A stretch of 64,000 bases of DNA from Mesostigma viride (Eukaryota > Streptophyta > Mesostigmatophyceae > Mesostigmatales > Mesostigmataceae): positions 62,001-126,000 of the forward strand of contig RPFO01001237.1 of assembly GCA_009746045.1 (NCBI GenBank). The letters run 5' to 3'. This document shows positions 1-11,550 of this stretch, one piece after another. The notes beneath the pieces are model-generated. The model ran no database searches and was not told the DNA's origin. It was given only the letters and a program-made list of their open reading frames with translations. The position numbers and the translations under genes are program-made. Numbering within the stretch: position 1 is the stretch's first letter; every line of letters starts with the position of its first letter.

Positions 1-104
1 ATTCTGAACGACTCGAACACGCGGACAAGATAACGGCAGGCTCGAGCTACCATGGTTCGGATTCTCCCGATTTCTGGCCTGCGCTGGTTGTCTCCTTGAT
101 AGTT
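1..104 (+). repeat. Dispersed repeat R1, truncated copy
   Basis: This stretch matches 49586-49684 in the same orientation almost base for base, and 6110-6205 in the opposite orientation. The longer copies extend about 130 bp further on the side cut off by the window start. The unit ends in GGTTGTCTCCTTGATA, a motif that recurs elsewhere in the window. It has no coding capacity, and its class is unknown. Confidence 0.8.
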
Positions 105-861
105 TCTATTTGTAAATCCTGCATGACGTTCTTGCTTCATGTGCACACGGTTCCTTGCAATGAAGGCCCTGGCCAAAGCTCGTTGCTTGCCAAAGCGGCT
201 TCTTGTGTCGACAGCGTTTCTGGGCGCATGAAAGAGACGTTCCCAGGCATTGTAAGATTTCCAACCACAATCTTGTCCTGTAACCATGGAATTCATCCCA
301 TTTGCGTTATGAAGCTGGCAGCTTGTGAGCCTGCAACCATTACTTGCAGTTTGGCATACAACAAGTAGGCTCCTTTAATTTAGGCTGCTTTCTCGCTTAT
401 TTTTCTTGATGCTATAGTAGGCAAGATTGGACTTTACACTAACTTGAGTCCCACCCGCATCCAGCCCCCCAGCCCCAATCATCCATCCACTCCGTCCCTA
501 CCCACCCAATTATACGGCACCGTCTTCCCGCCCACTCTTGAGCTAATCAGGTTAACGGCCCCCAGCCCAAGACACAGGCAAATGCCCATGTAGCCACGCA
601 TGTGCGCGTGCAAAGAGACCCTCAACTAGCTACGCTGCGTAAACGTGCCACATGTGGGGACATAATAGGTGCATGGGCGCAGGTGCACATGCAGGCCCGG
701 CCGCAGGCATGCTCACAAGCAAGCAGGCAGGCAGGCTGACAGATGGGTGGGCAGGTAGTAGGCAGGTGGCAGACATGCAGGCAGGTAGGCGGGAGGATGG
801 GCAGAACGTTGGGTGGACGGCGAGTAAGAAGGTCGTTGGGTCCAAGCAACCAGTTTATTGG
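105..861. other. Intergenic, no gene seen
   Basis: No reading frame here resembles a known protein and no splice-linked exons were found. The part from about 660 to 860 is rich in GCAGGCAG-like purine motifs leading into the octamer array. Confidence 0.5.
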
Positions 862-1640
862 TGATGGATTAATGTGTGTGGCGCATGTGTGCAAGTCTGC
901 CTGTGTTTGTGTGCGTTTGTATGCCCATGTGCACGTGTGCTCGTGGGTGTGTGCACATTTGTGTGCATGTGTGTGTTAGTGTGTGCGCATGCGTTACTGT
1001 GCATGAGTGCACGTGGGTGTGTGCACATTTGTGTGCATGTGTGTGATATTGTGTGCATATATGTGTATGTCACAGTGTGCATGTGTGTATGTGTGTATAT
1101 GTGCATGTGTGCATGTGTGCAGGTGTGCATGTGTGCAGGTGTGCATGTGTGCAGGTGTGCAGGTGTGCAGGTGTGCATGTGTGCATGTGTGCATGTGTGC
1201 ATGTGTGCATGTGTGCATGTGTGCATGTGTGCATGTGTGCATGTGTGCATGTGTGCGTGTGTGCATGTGTGCGTGTGTGCATGTGCGCGTGTGTGCATGT
1301 GTGCGTGTGTGCATGTGTGCGTGTGTGCATGTGTGCGTGTGTGCATGTGTGCGTGTGTGCATGTGTGCGTGTGTGCATGTGTGCGTGTGTGCATGTGTGC
1401 GTGTGTGCATGTGTGCGTGTGTGCATGTGTGCGTGTGTGCATGTGTGCGTGTGTGCATGTGTGCGTGTGTGCATGTGTGCGTGTGTGCATGTGTGCGTGT
1501 GTGCATGTGTGCATGTGTGCATGTGTGCATGTGTGCGTGTGTGCATGTGTGCATGTGTGCATGTGTGCATGTGTGCATGTGTGCATGTGTGCATGTGTGC
1601 ATGTGTGCATGTGTATGTATGTGGGCGTGTGTGTGTGCGG
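862..1640. repeat. GTGTGCAT octamer array
   Basis: An almost pure tandem array of the 8-bp unit GTGTGCAT, with GTGTGCGT and GTGTGCAG variants. Higher-order alternation of GTGTGCAT and GTGTGCGT is clear from about 1250 to 1500. The left flank to about 1090 is a more degraded version of the array. All long open frames across it on both strands are translations of the repeat (His/Thr/Cys/Ala or Cys/Val/Met strings). Confidence 0.95.
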
Positions 1641-3205
1641 GGGCTTAGGAAGGATAGGGAAAAGAAATAGTGAAAAATGCAAAGCATGGGGTGGTTAAAT
1701 GTTTCACCTCGCGGCAAAAGTCATTGTGCAGGCCGCGGGTATTGACAAGCAGCTGTGGGCACGGTTGCAGCAAGTGAGTACACGCCAAGGGCCTACACGG
1801 TTCATGCACTAGCACACAGCCAGTCAGTTGAGTGGGACGAACCATCTGCACATATCACTGGGGTTCATCAATTCTGCACATTACCGGCTTGGGTTCATCA
1901 ACTGAATTCTGCACCTTACACTTGCATGGCTCATGGTTTCAATCGCTGCTCAATCGACAGAAAATACACAGGCCATCAACATTCAGATATGTTAATCCTG
2001 AAAAGTGACCTTCCGCACCAGGAGAATGAAGGTCGATGCCGCTTTGACGCATGAGCCTAATCCACGTGCTCTCGGAGGTCTCCACCTCGGCAGGAGCACC
2101 TGCAGGCGTCGTGGCTCGCTTACCTCAAGCAATATGCACGTGCTGAAAGCTACCGGGGTCTAGGCAGAGTTACATTATCTGCCCGGACAAAGCACCTCTT
2201 AAACCTCTCTCGGCAACGAAGCTCTGAGCAGCGCTATACTGTCGTGGCCGGACTTCTATGTCGCCATTAAAATGGCAACAGCTGTTTTTGATTCATCCAA
2301 GGAAAATGCGTGCATGGTAGACAGATCATAAGATGCCCGGGCGTATAGACATGACAAGCAAGTGCTTAGATGACGCTCCGCGCGTTTTCCCTCGACTCAG
2401 CTCGTTAAGGCGCCTAATCCAATGCAGCCAAGGCACGTGGGTGGGACCAGAATACAGAGCCTAGTGCGCGCGGCAATATTGTTTGGTCTGTCGCACAATT
2501 GCTGTTGTGTTTGCAATTATTCTGCTCGCTCAGATGCAGGATTAATTTCGGCTTGATTTTTTAATTAATTATCCTCGTGTGCAGGTCATACAGTACGGTA
2601 TACATTCCTCTAGTACAGTACGGTATACATTCCTCTAGCTTTCGTAGCCATGGCTGAATTTGCTTCCAGGTACATACTGAACACGGCCTGCACCTCGAAC
2701 CCCGAAGACGTAAGGCATTACGTCGGAGTTTACGTACAGATCTGTAATAAAAAAACAGATCATTCTGTATATAAGCCTTACGCCTAGCCATATGTATTTT
2801 TCGGGCCCTAAACTTTGCAGATCAAAAGCTCTAATTATTATAATGTCACTTTTGTCATTAATTTTGTGTTTACCTGTTTATGCGGGCACCTTCATCGTGG
2901 CTAGCGCTTGTCACTCCTGAATCGTGACTGCCGTCTGCCACACGACGGAAGTGTGCGCGGACCCTGGACAGACGAAGCCCTGCTTGCCAGTTGCCAGCAC
3001 GAATTTGCCCTACTGTAGGCCAAGTGGCCAACACGCAGCCAGCTCCTGTGCCTACTGATCACTCCGATCTGTGTTCGAGTAATACACAGGCTACGTATGG
3101 AGGAAGAGTAACGTCGTCCACGTGAAATTGGCAGAATTTCAAGACACAGCAGGTCCAAAACACAAGATAATCGAGAAGAGGCATTTTGTTGATTCACCCA
3201 CAACA
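1641..3205. other. Intergenic and upstream region of the nucleotidase gene
   Basis: No coding exon was recognised. A 25-bp perfect tandem duplication (unit TACAGTACGGTATACATTCC plus CTCTAG context) lies at 2589-2638. The last few hundred bases before 3206 must contain the promoter and 5' UTR of the nucleotidase gene, but I see no clear TATA box. Confidence 0.45.
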
Positions 3206-5550
3206 ATGTCGTCGGCTGCTTACCAGTGCACATTGGACGTTTCCGTCCAAGCCGAGGACCTCATTCGTATCGCCCGTGAGGCAGGGCAGGCTATCCTCAA
3301 CATCTACAATGGCGACAAGGATGATTGGGAAGTAAAGGTACGTGGCTGTTCGGCATTCGAGATGCAGTGTGCACAGCCTGGCCCCTTTCATTTCACAAGA
3401 GCTGTTTTTTAATTGCTGTTGTCCAATGGCCACTTGTCTTTCCTACTGGGTCCTGTCGTGCAGAGCAAGTCCGACAGTTCACCCCTCACCCGGGCTGACC
3501 AGGACGCGAATGCCATTATATGCGACGCACTCGCGCGTATAGCTCCGCACGTGCCCATCATTTCCGAGGAAAACAAAGCGGTGGATTACGCAGTGCGACG
3601 TAACTTCCAGGTCTCCTTTTGCGTCGATCCTCTAGACGGAACTAAGGAGTTCTTGAAACGGAATGGCCAGGTATGTTGCTGCAGAAAATGTTGTGGTATG
3701 TCTCAGCTTGTTCCTCAGAGATCTGTATCTGTGCGCATAACATGGACAACCGAACCGCCCTAGGCACCCAGCTCCTCGTTGGCTCAAACAGGTTTGCCCC
3801 GTCCTCCCGTCAATGCCTTTGTCGGATTCCCTCTCTCAATTTAGGTAATGGTCTACCACCCAGGATAACAAGCTTTTGTAGTGGCATCTGCCCCCCCCAA
3901 CCTTTAACCTCCCCCCCCATCCTCAACCTCCCCCCCCCAGTTCACGGTAAACATCGCACTCCTGCGCGGGGGCCGGCCCGTCATGGGCGTCGTTCACACC
4001 CCCTGCGAGGACCGCACCCACTGGGCGGTGGCCGGCCAGGGCGCCTACGTCCGTGAGGCCGGCTCTACTTCTGACGCCCGTATCCACGCGGCACAGTTTT
4101 CCGAGACGGATGCTGGAATTACCGTCGTCGGCTCCGCATCGCACAGCACACCAGAAACTGAGGCATTCATCGGTAGGTGGCTTTTGATTGGTAGACGGTC
4201 TTTACCGTTAGGTGGCGCTCGTCGGTAAGTGGCACCGATTGCTAGGCAGTGTTTGTTAGTTGGCGGGCATCAGTAATTGGCGGGTATGTGTTGTTTATCT
4301 GTAGGTGGCGTTTGTCGGTAGATGCATTCATTGCTAGATGGCATTCGTTGGTAGTTGCCACCGCTTCATAGGGGCCCCCCTGTTATTACCTCTATATGGT
4401 GGGTGGTGGCATGCTGTTTGGCACTTGGTGCGTATTGCACCCACAGTCGGGCCTGCACCATGATGCAGAGAAAGTCCTCTGTGGCCTGCCCGCTTGCGGC
4501 AGCGAGAGAAGCCAGGGCGCCCTCCCTCCTTCTCGTTGTGTATTAGGGGTTGAAGTTGCCTTTATTGTGACCCATGTGACGCAGTCACATGCTTGTAATT
4601 ATTGAAATAGTTCATTAACTAAAGTAATCTGGTGCACGTCCGTGTGTCCACGTGGCTGTTGGCCGCATGGTTTGCATGCAATCCATTTACTTGCTCCTTT
4701 TGTTTTCACGGTTATTGGTGCCTTCCCGCTGCAACCATCTGGACCACATGGACCTCCCTTGGGCATGTCTTGCAGGAGCCTGTCTTATCTTTTTACTTGG
4801 CATGCGGGAGCAGGCTACATGATATAGTACTACGAAAGCTTACACCCACGTCAAGTAGTTACTTGTGATTTGTGGGGGAAGGACGAGGAAAGGGAGGAGT
4901 GTGTGGAGAGAAGTCTTTGAAACATGTCAGCGGAGCGTCGGCGGGAGAGTTATGTGTGTTTGCAACTGTTTGCACATGCAGTGTGGGTGGGGTGCGATGC
5001 TGCAGTTATGACTGGTTGCGTGGCTTAAGAGAGATGCCTTGGCATGTTATAAAGAGCATTGCTAGTACTTTTGCTATTGTTGTCATTTGTGTAATTGGGT
5101 TACTAGCGTGCTGTGACTCACTGGCAGTTGCTCTCTGTCTGCCTACATCACTTAAGAAAATCATCGTAACAGATTCTGAGCCGCTCTTTCGGGGACAGTT
5201 TATTGCAATAAATTTTGCTCCAGAAACTGCTGCCTGGGAGATCCAGCCCTAAAACGCTTTCTCTGCCTTATCGCTATTGGTGTTTTCTGCTGCCCCAATG
5301 GCCAGCCAAGTACAAGGACCCCAAGTTCAAGGCACTGGGGAGCTCCCTCAAGTTCATGCTTGTGGCGGAGGGCAAGGCGCACGTGTACCCCCGGCTTGCG
5401 CCGACCTGCGAGTGGGACACGGCAGCATCGCAGATCATTGTGGAGGAGGCAGGGGGCGAGGTTTTCAAGCACCCTGAGGGCACGCCGATGGTGTACAACA
5501 AGGAGAACCCTTTGAACCCCTATTTTGTGGTGTATGGCAAGAGGAAGTAG
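3206..5550 (+). CDS. 3'(2'),5'-bisphosphate nucleotidase, CysQ/SAL1 family
   Basis: Four exons: 3206-3337, 3464-3670, 3941-4172 and 5306-5550. They splice in frame at GT-AG sites to 271 residues, close to the length of bacterial CysQ (about 250). The family removes the 3' phosphate from PAP/PAPS in sulfate assimilation and is related to inositol monophosphatases. Visible motifs are SPLTRAD (about residues 50-56), the metal-binding ISEE (77-80), the signature DPLDGT (99-104), FTVNIALL at the start of exon 3, and the C-terminal metal motif EWDTAA (226-231). GSSLKF and VAEGKAHVYPR are typical CysQ segments. The ATG at 3206 gives a short N-terminus without an obvious transit peptide; an upstream in-frame start or alternative first exon is not excluded. 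Acceptors 2-4 follow pyrimidine-rich tracts, and exon 3 is preceded by C runs. Intron 3 begins with decaying copies of its own donor region. Confidence 0.93.
4160..4360 (+). repeat. Degenerate minisatellite derived from exon 3 donor site
   Basis: Immediately after the exon 3 donor (ATTCATCG|GTAGGTGGC) the intron carries several diverged copies of the same segment: GATTGGTAGACGG, CGTTAGGTGGCGCTCGTCGG, TCGGTAAGTGGC, CTGTAGGTGGCGTTTGTCGG, TAGATGCATTCATTGCTAG and ATGGCATTCGTTGGTAG. Several keep GT donor-like dinucleotides. Confidence 0.7.
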
Positions 5551-5849
5551 TCAGCAAATGTGTGCAATGGGTTCCAAGTCAGCTCATGTCAGTAGCCTAG
5601 TGTATAACTGCCTTTTGTGAAGTAATTGAATCAAGTGCGACATCCAGAGGCTGTCTTTAATTGACGCGTGCTCGTTGACATAGCCACCAGTCATGAGTGT
5701 CAACTAGTAAGTGCATGAGACAGTCATGAGGGTCAATTATGCTCACGCGTCACGCAGTTACGATCAAATTCATGCACGAATGTCAGTGAGACAACAATTG
5801 CTAGCCGCGTGTATAATTGCATCAATTGGAATCTCTATCATGTTACTTG
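5551..5849. other. 3' flank of the nucleotidase gene
   Basis: Presumed 3' UTR and intergenic DNA. No exact TGTAA poly(A) motif was found close to the stop codon. No other gene was seen. Confidence 0.4.
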
Positions 5850-5970
5850 CGCCATTCAAATAAAATTAAATTATAACATGACTCCGTTGGGAGATCATGT
5901 AGCGTGTATTCCCTTGCTGATGGGTGGGGGTGAGCGAAGCCGCGAAACCTAACTAATCTAACGCTAAGCT
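5850..5970 (-). mobile_element. LINE 3' end with stem-loop and A/T tail
   Basis: Read on the minus strand, a 3' UTR segment ends in a stem-loop (5879-5906, loop GTTG) followed by a TAATTTAAT-type tail at 5858-5878. The same arrangement and near-identical sequence occur at 20064-20190. The element is severely 5' truncated, or continues beyond the inserted inverted-repeat element at 5989. Confidence 0.75.
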
Positions 5971-6943
5971 AACAGGAGGAAAAAATGGTTTCGACTTAGG
6001 ACTTAGCGTTTTTTTGCAAAACTTAGCCCTAACCGGGAGAAGACAAGTCTGCGGGGGCTGAGATTAAATAAGAGGTACCTTGAAATTAAATAAGAGGCGT
6101 GCCTCTATCAAAGAGACAACCAGCGCAGGCCAGAAATCGGGAGAATCCGGACCATGGTAGCTCGAGCCTGCCGTTATTTTTTCCGCGTTTTCGAGTCGTT
6201 CAGGATGATGAAGATGTATGGTGATGGAAATGTGTATCCTTGTGCATTGAAATTATGGCTGGCTTACGTGTGGAGCGACTAGATGACCTAGACGGTGGGG
6301 CCGGAAACAGCATGCTTGATCAGGGCGTGTGCCTCTATGAATATATAGTTTTGGAGGCGAGTTGCTGTTGGCGTTAAGTCGTAGTATTGTACGATTGATA
6401 GATTGGTAGTGCATTGGTGGTACTGCACGACGGTATTGGACGGAGTTCCCGGAATCCCGGTCTGGCAAGCGGATTTTGCATCTCACGGGTACATCTCACG
6501 GGTACATCTCACGGGTACACGACGCGGCACGAAAATGGCTCGCAGAAAAGCTAGGAACCTAGGCGACTATTTGGCGCCGCGTCGGTCGTGACGTTGTTTA
6601 CTCCGTTGGATCTGCATCTACGGCGTTCGTGGGTTGTTTCGAAACCCGGTTGATGAGATTGAACGGAGAAGTCGGGTATATAACTGATCCTTTTTTGACA
6701 ACTACGTGAAAATGTAAAAGTCGAAATGAATGAAACGGCTTGACATGTTGTCGACTTGTCGTCCAATACTACAAGTTAACGCCCATCGAAACTCGCGTCC
6801 AAAAATATATCTGGATAGAGGCATGTATCTTATTTAATTTCAAGGTACCTCTTAATTAATCTCGGGCCCCGCCTCGGGCTATAAGTTTGCCAAAAAAAAG
6901 TCTGTAAGTCCGGGCAAAGGTGAACAACAGGAGGAAAAAATGG
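5971..6943. mobile_element. Inverted-repeat element flanked by an 18-bp direct repeat
   Basis: The ends of 5989-6925 are imperfect inverted repeats of about 100 bp. Their best-conserved core is TAAGAGGTACCTTGAAATTA at 6067-6090, matched in reverse complement at 6826-6852. The element is flanked by perfect 18-bp direct repeats AACAGGAGGAAAAAATGG at 5971-5988 and 6926-6943, which look like a target-site duplication. The interior holds an inverted copy of repeat R1 and no recognisable transposase. Eighteen bases is long for a cut-and-paste DNA transposon, so the class is uncertain. Confidence 0.65.
6110..6330 (-). repeat. Dispersed repeat R1, inverted copy
   Basis: The reverse complement matches 49455-49684, with the same landmarks: CGTGTGTGC-like left part, TCATCATCCTGAACGACTCG, CTACCATGGTCCGGATTCTC and the terminal GGTTGTCTC. 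It lies inside the inverted-repeat element. Confidence 0.8.
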
Positions 6944-8104
6944 ATATCTAATCTACATGCAAACATCCTATAGCTACTGTATTTCAGCATCACACAGGAG
7001 CGGAAGCTCTTTGTGGCCTGGAGAGGGGGGACGGCTATCGACTACCGCAACACGTCCTGGCTCTACACCTGTGGCGAATCCCGCCAACGCACGGTTATCT
7101 TGACCAGCTACTACCAGCGCAGCTTCGGCGACATCACCAGAGCACTCAACGCACTCAACGCCCCAGCCCCCGCACAGCCGGCAGCCCCATCGGATTCCTC
7201 CCTCTGCAAGGATGACATCCGCGCAGTGCTGGAGGAGCACGTGATTTGGCCGCTGGCCGAGAAGATGACCTCGCTGAACACCACGCTCAACACGGTCGAG
7301 GCCCGGGTCTCCAACGTGGAAACCAAGGTCGTCCACAAGCTACAACCACAGTTCACGGCGCTACATGCACCGCGGCGCAGGCTTCGGAAACGCATGCTGC
7401 ACTTGTCTCTCGCCTTAACCAGGTGGAGGGCAAGTGCGGCGTGCTCATGAAGAAGCTTGAGGCCATCACCGCCCACACCGAGGCCCTGGCCACACAGGTC
7501 CCAAAGCTAGCGGAACAGACGGCCACCATTGCCTCCCAGCCACCCCGGCAGCCTGGATGCTGGTGACCTCCCGCCGCTCTCCTATGCGGACCTGCTGCGG
7601 TCAGCGACCGCCTCCACCACCGACGCCATCGCCACGAAGCTCCAGGAGCTGGAGGACCACCGCCAGGCCCAGCAACGGGAGGTCACCGACCGCGCTCGCC
7701 GCGAGTGCCGAGTGGTGCTACGTCGCTTCCCCCAGAAGCCAGGTGAGACGTCAACCTCACTTGCTGACGAGCTCAAGAACCAGCTTCTTACCCTCATGGG
7801 CCTGGTAGGTGAGGTAGAACTGCGTGGGTGCCACCGCCTTCCCCACTCACGGGACAAGGCGGCTCCCCCACCAGTCCTGCTCACCTTCCTCTCCCCTGAC
7901 GATAAGCAGCGGTTCCTCTCTCGTCGCAAGCGGTTGCACGACCTCACCTGGACGTTGGATGACGACCTCACCCCCGCTCAGCAACAGGCTGCAGCGACGC
8001 GACCTGTGGCCGGAATACCTCCGCCATAAGCAGGACCCCCAGAAGCCCAAGGTGTACTGGAGGGGCGGGGACCTGATGATCAACCACTGAGATGTGGACG
8101 CCCC
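6944..8104 (+). pseudogene. L1-like LINE ORF1 remnant, frameshifted
   Basis: Three overlapping frames (7013-7375, about 7370-7560, 7529-8090) together resemble the ORF1 protein encoded intact-but-for-one-shift at 21411-22720 on the minus strand. Shared features are a coiled-coil-like middle (LNTTLNTVEARVSNVETKV), the RRM-like block around FLSPDDKQRFLSRRKRLHD, and the C-terminal TLDDDLTPAQQQ motif typical of L1 ORF1 proteins. At least two frameshifts break it. The LTR retrotransposon inserted 14 bases after the ORF1 stop (8088-8090). Joining the flanks across that insertion puts a LINE 3' UTR (18869 onward) directly behind ORF1, with no ORF2 between. Confidence 0.8.
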
Positions 8105-8649
8105 TGTTACGTCGCGTAACAATTCGTTGTAGTTACGGACGTAAATTAGGTCTCTTGCCTCGGTTGTCCCTAGGTTTACGTGTAGTTCCTACTGGGACAC
8201 TATTGTCCTCGTAACAGTACTGTGGCACATTGGGTGCCTTTGGGCGCCGCGCCGCGTACTTTATTAGTGGTCCTGATCCTTTGGTAGAATGTAGTGGACC
8301 AGCGTGCATCTGTAGGCGAGGGCCAGGTCGGCCCGAGCGTGTTGGACCGTTGGTGACCATTTATGCACGTTCTACGGGCCTCGTGTGTTCACTCGGCGTG
8401 TGTTAAATGAATTAACACATATAGGCTTGGGTCACGGCAGTGTAGTTGTGTTTCCTTCCTCTATTCCTGGAGTAAACGGGTTGTGTAAATGGCTTATGGC
8501 GTATTATAGTAATACTTACGTTAATGCACTGAGATCTGGATCGTCTCGTTCGTCTTTCGCTAGGGGTTTAACTAGAGGCGGCCTAACTAGTTTAGGTAGT
8601 ATCAGGCCAGGTAGAGGTAGAGGTGGCGGTAGAAACCCGAGGCGTAACA
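8105..8649 (+). repeat. 5' LTR
   Basis: 545 bp, beginning TGTTACG and ending CGTAACA. The first 17 bases, TGTTACGTCGCGTAACA, are themselves a perfect inverted repeat with 7-bp arms, and the 3' tip repeats the right arm. A second palindrome (TGTGTTAA...TTAACACA) lies near 8397-8417. A TGTAA motif at 8484-8488 could be the poly(A) signal. Confidence 0.96.
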
Positions 8650-8650
8650 A

Positions 8651-8665
8651 TGGACTCGGAGGAAT
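8651..8665 (+). promoter_or_regulatory. Putative primer binding site
   Basis: TGGACTCGGAGGAAT starts one base after the 5' LTR, the position and TGG start expected for a tRNA-primed minus-strand origin. I could not assign the tRNA. Confidence 0.45.
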
Positions 8666-9179
8666 TTTAGGTAGAGAGCGAGACGACGATCCCCTGCAAC
8701 ATACGTCATTGAATCAACCCTTCCGCGTCCGGGAAAATGAAGACGACACCTACTTGACAGGTAATGGGCGGGTCGCCTGCAAGCTGGGGGGGTAGTGCTG
8801 CCCGATTCGGGACACGCCTTGCCTAGAAGATAGACCTGCTCGAAGCGGAAAATCCTTTTATAGATAGCTCCTTTCCTCGTTTTGTTTTCCTGAGACATGT
8901 GCCTACTGTCGTAGATAGGTGATGGTTTTGGTTCTACGTAGAGAGACGACTAGCGTCTCGTAGATTACACTTTTTCTGCATTCTTGCCTGCGTTGTATTT
9001 AGACGACCCATCGCCAGACGCAGAATTCTTGAGACCGGATATCTACTTACGACCACCTGGCGCTGGAAACCTCGTCCCTGCGTGCGTCGTCAATCTGGTT
9101 CGGTTTCAGACACCCGAGATAAGTCGCCTTCTCCTCGTTCTCCTTATTTGACTACTCAAGACCTACCAGGTGCGTTAAC

Positions 9180-9583
9180 ATGAGCCAGCGACGTCCTTTT
9201 CCTGCTCCTTCTCATTCGACTAGTAATAATAGTTTAGCGAAATATTACGTTGTTATTACCCCTCAATGGGCATCTATTTCTTATCGTGGGCCGATGCTAG
9301 GAAGTTCGTTCAGTCGCGTGCTTATAATGTCTCCAAATATAAGAAGTTTATGTCCTTTGAAGAAGCTCAGACCTACCTCTTAAATCATAGTGAATCAGAT
9401 TTGGGTCTCCATTCTCGTCCTTCTCCTCATGCTCGTCCTGCTGTAGATAGTCTTGTTTTCGTTGCACCACCTCCATCTCCTCCTTCGTCTCCCCCTAAAC
9501 GGGCTGCATCCTCATCTAGCTTAGATACGCCTCTCACCTTAGAGTTCGGTTCCCTATCCATTACTGTTGCTAAAAAGGATTGA
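9180..9583 (+). pseudogene. N-terminal ORF with RNase H1-type hybrid-binding domain (one frameshift)
   Basis: Starting at ATG 9180, the frame reads a Ser/Pro-rich leader and then AKYYVVITP. A one-base shift near 9260 continues as GIYFLSWADARKF, then SKYKKFMSFEEAQTYLL. This is the pattern of the RNase H1 N-terminal domain, also found in the caulimovirus inclusion-body protein: a YYVV strand, GIY..W, and KYKKF.SFEEA..YL. The downstream part is Pro/Ser-rich and stops at 9581-9583. It sits where gag normally starts. The domain binds RNA/DNA hybrids in RNase H1, so a role in reverse transcription is a reasonable guess. Confidence 0.7.
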
Positions 9584-9835
9584 TTTAAATTGTTTCTTTT
9601 TTAGGACATTAAAAGCTTTTCTTTTCTTTCCTTGCCTCAAATTAGGCCTTGTCCTTTTTCCTTGTTGCTTTCAGTTAGATTCCTATTCATTTACTTAATT
9701 AAAATGGATCCACTGGGTGGAAATATGTCGCCTATCTATACCTACCAACACTCCTACTATGAATAATAATAATAATATAATAATACTAATAACAATAACA
9801 ACACTCGTGGTAACCGACGGGACTCACTTGAAACG

Positions 9836-11455
9836 GTGCACCATCTCACTCCTCAAGGTAATCTTCGTACCTCACCTCCTTCTCCTGTTACTGGTGGTCG
9901 CCGTCGTCCCTCACTTACCCCTCCTACCTATGAACAACGTATGCAAGTCAGATTTAGTGATGACCCTTCCCTTACCTTGAACCAGGCCCCTGCCCCTCCT
10001 GCAACCTTGGCTCAACCCTCAAGCAGGTCCTCACTAACTAACAATGCTTCTAGGCCTCCTTCCCACCCTGTGCCTTCCATGCCTACTTTTAACACGGGTC
10101 GTACCTCTGCCCCTGTCGGCCCTTCTGGGCGCCCTAGTGCAGTTCCCTTTTACCCACCTGCTTCCTGGTCCTACCCTGAGACGGCCTATGAGGCAGCCCA
10201 GGTCCCTACCCGTGTGGCTGATTTAGAAGTTAATAGTGATTTCAGCACCATGCCCTAGATGATAGAAATTATGATCATTTTGCCTACTCCTCTCTTCGTG
10301 AGCAATATACTGTCCCTTCTCTATGGGCACCAGCCTGAAACGGTGGCCCCTTCTAGACCCCTACCCAAACTTTCCTCTTCCTTCCTTCTATCCCGCTTAT
10401 GTAGCAGTGGAAGATAGTGGCCCTATGGGAAAAACTGACTCTTCTAATCCCCCTAAGCCCCCTGCTCTTCCCCTCTTTGCTAACCTTCCCAAGCTGGATG
10501 TCAAGTCTACCCCTCAACAGTTTTTCACCTTTATTATGTTGCTTACCCAGAACACAGAGTCGTGGCAGAATCATAATAGATGGCGTCTCTCTGATGCTGT
10601 ATTAGTCCTCACTATCTTACAACCTGCATTACTCCTGAGCTTGCTAACCTCATTCAGTGTGAGTCTTTGGCCTCTCATGCCTACCCTAACTCTGTAGCAG
10701 AATTGTTTAAGCGTTTAGAGAACCATTTAGTCCCTCCTGATTCAGATTGGCAGGATAGATTAGCCTTTGGTACCTTGCAGCAGGGTACTAAATCATTTAA
10801 GGAGTATATGAAAGAGTTTGATGCTCAGATGGTACGAATTAGGGATTTGTCGGGTGCAGAAGTACGTGCTCGCTTCCTCCAAGGCCTCAGTAGACCTTAT
10901 TACGTGAAGTCAAGCGCCAGTTCTCTGCCTACCGTTTTACTGATCTGCCCCTCAAGCATGTGCGCCAGCATCTCTTGCGAGTAGCAGATTTCTTCACCAC
11001 TCCTTCTCTCCCTACCCGTTCCCGTATTAATAATATTATCCTTACCCCTGAGGAGGAGAACTCCTATGTAGAAGAATTAGATATCTGCGTTACTGACTTT
11101 CAGCTCTTGATGTCTCTCATATCACATGCTATCATTGTAAGGAAGTAGGTCATCTTAAACGTGAGTGCCCCAAGTTCCTTTCGGGTGCTCCCCCTCATCC
11201 CGACGCTCGCCCTCCTCGTACCCCTCAGCGTGCTCCTATTCGTCCCACTTCAGGACGCATTCCCTCAGCTACCCCTAGTAGGCTGAATGCTGTGCAGACA
11301 GGACCCCCAGGGTTCCCCTATGATAATCAGGCTCCCGCACCCTCTTCGCTCCCTCGTGACCCTCCAGCAGTGGCTTTTTCGCCAGGGTCTTCTTCGGGGT
11401 TAGTTCCTATGGATTTGGGGGGGAGGGGGAACAGTAGGCCTGTCAGCCGGGGGTA
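9836..11455 (+). pseudogene. gag: gag region with CCHC zinc knuckle, several frameshifts
   Basis: A Pro/Ser-rich segment (9836-10258) is followed by a retrotransposon Gag core spread over three frames (about 10440-11060), including SVAELFKRLENHL and GTKSFKEYMKEFDAQMVRI. A zinc knuckle follows: CYHCKEVGHLKREC at about 11125-11170 has the exact C-x2-C-x4-H-x4-C spacing. The frame ends at TAA 11453-11455. The pol frame is already open before this point and lies +1 relative to gag, overlapping at a G-rich run (11417-11430). That run could be a programmed frameshift site or a slippage error. At least three other frame changes make this copy non-functional as read. Confidence 0.8.
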
Positions 11456-11550
11456 ACCTGGACAGGTCCTTAGATAGTACCCCAGATAAAAATTTTTGCC
11501 TGCCTGTTTTTATAACCTCTGTAGGAGCTGAATCTTCCCTACCACTACGT

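Noticed and set aside
855..1717. Long overlapping frames of His/Thr/Cys/Ala on both strands
   Set aside because: All are translations of the GTGTGCAT octamer array.
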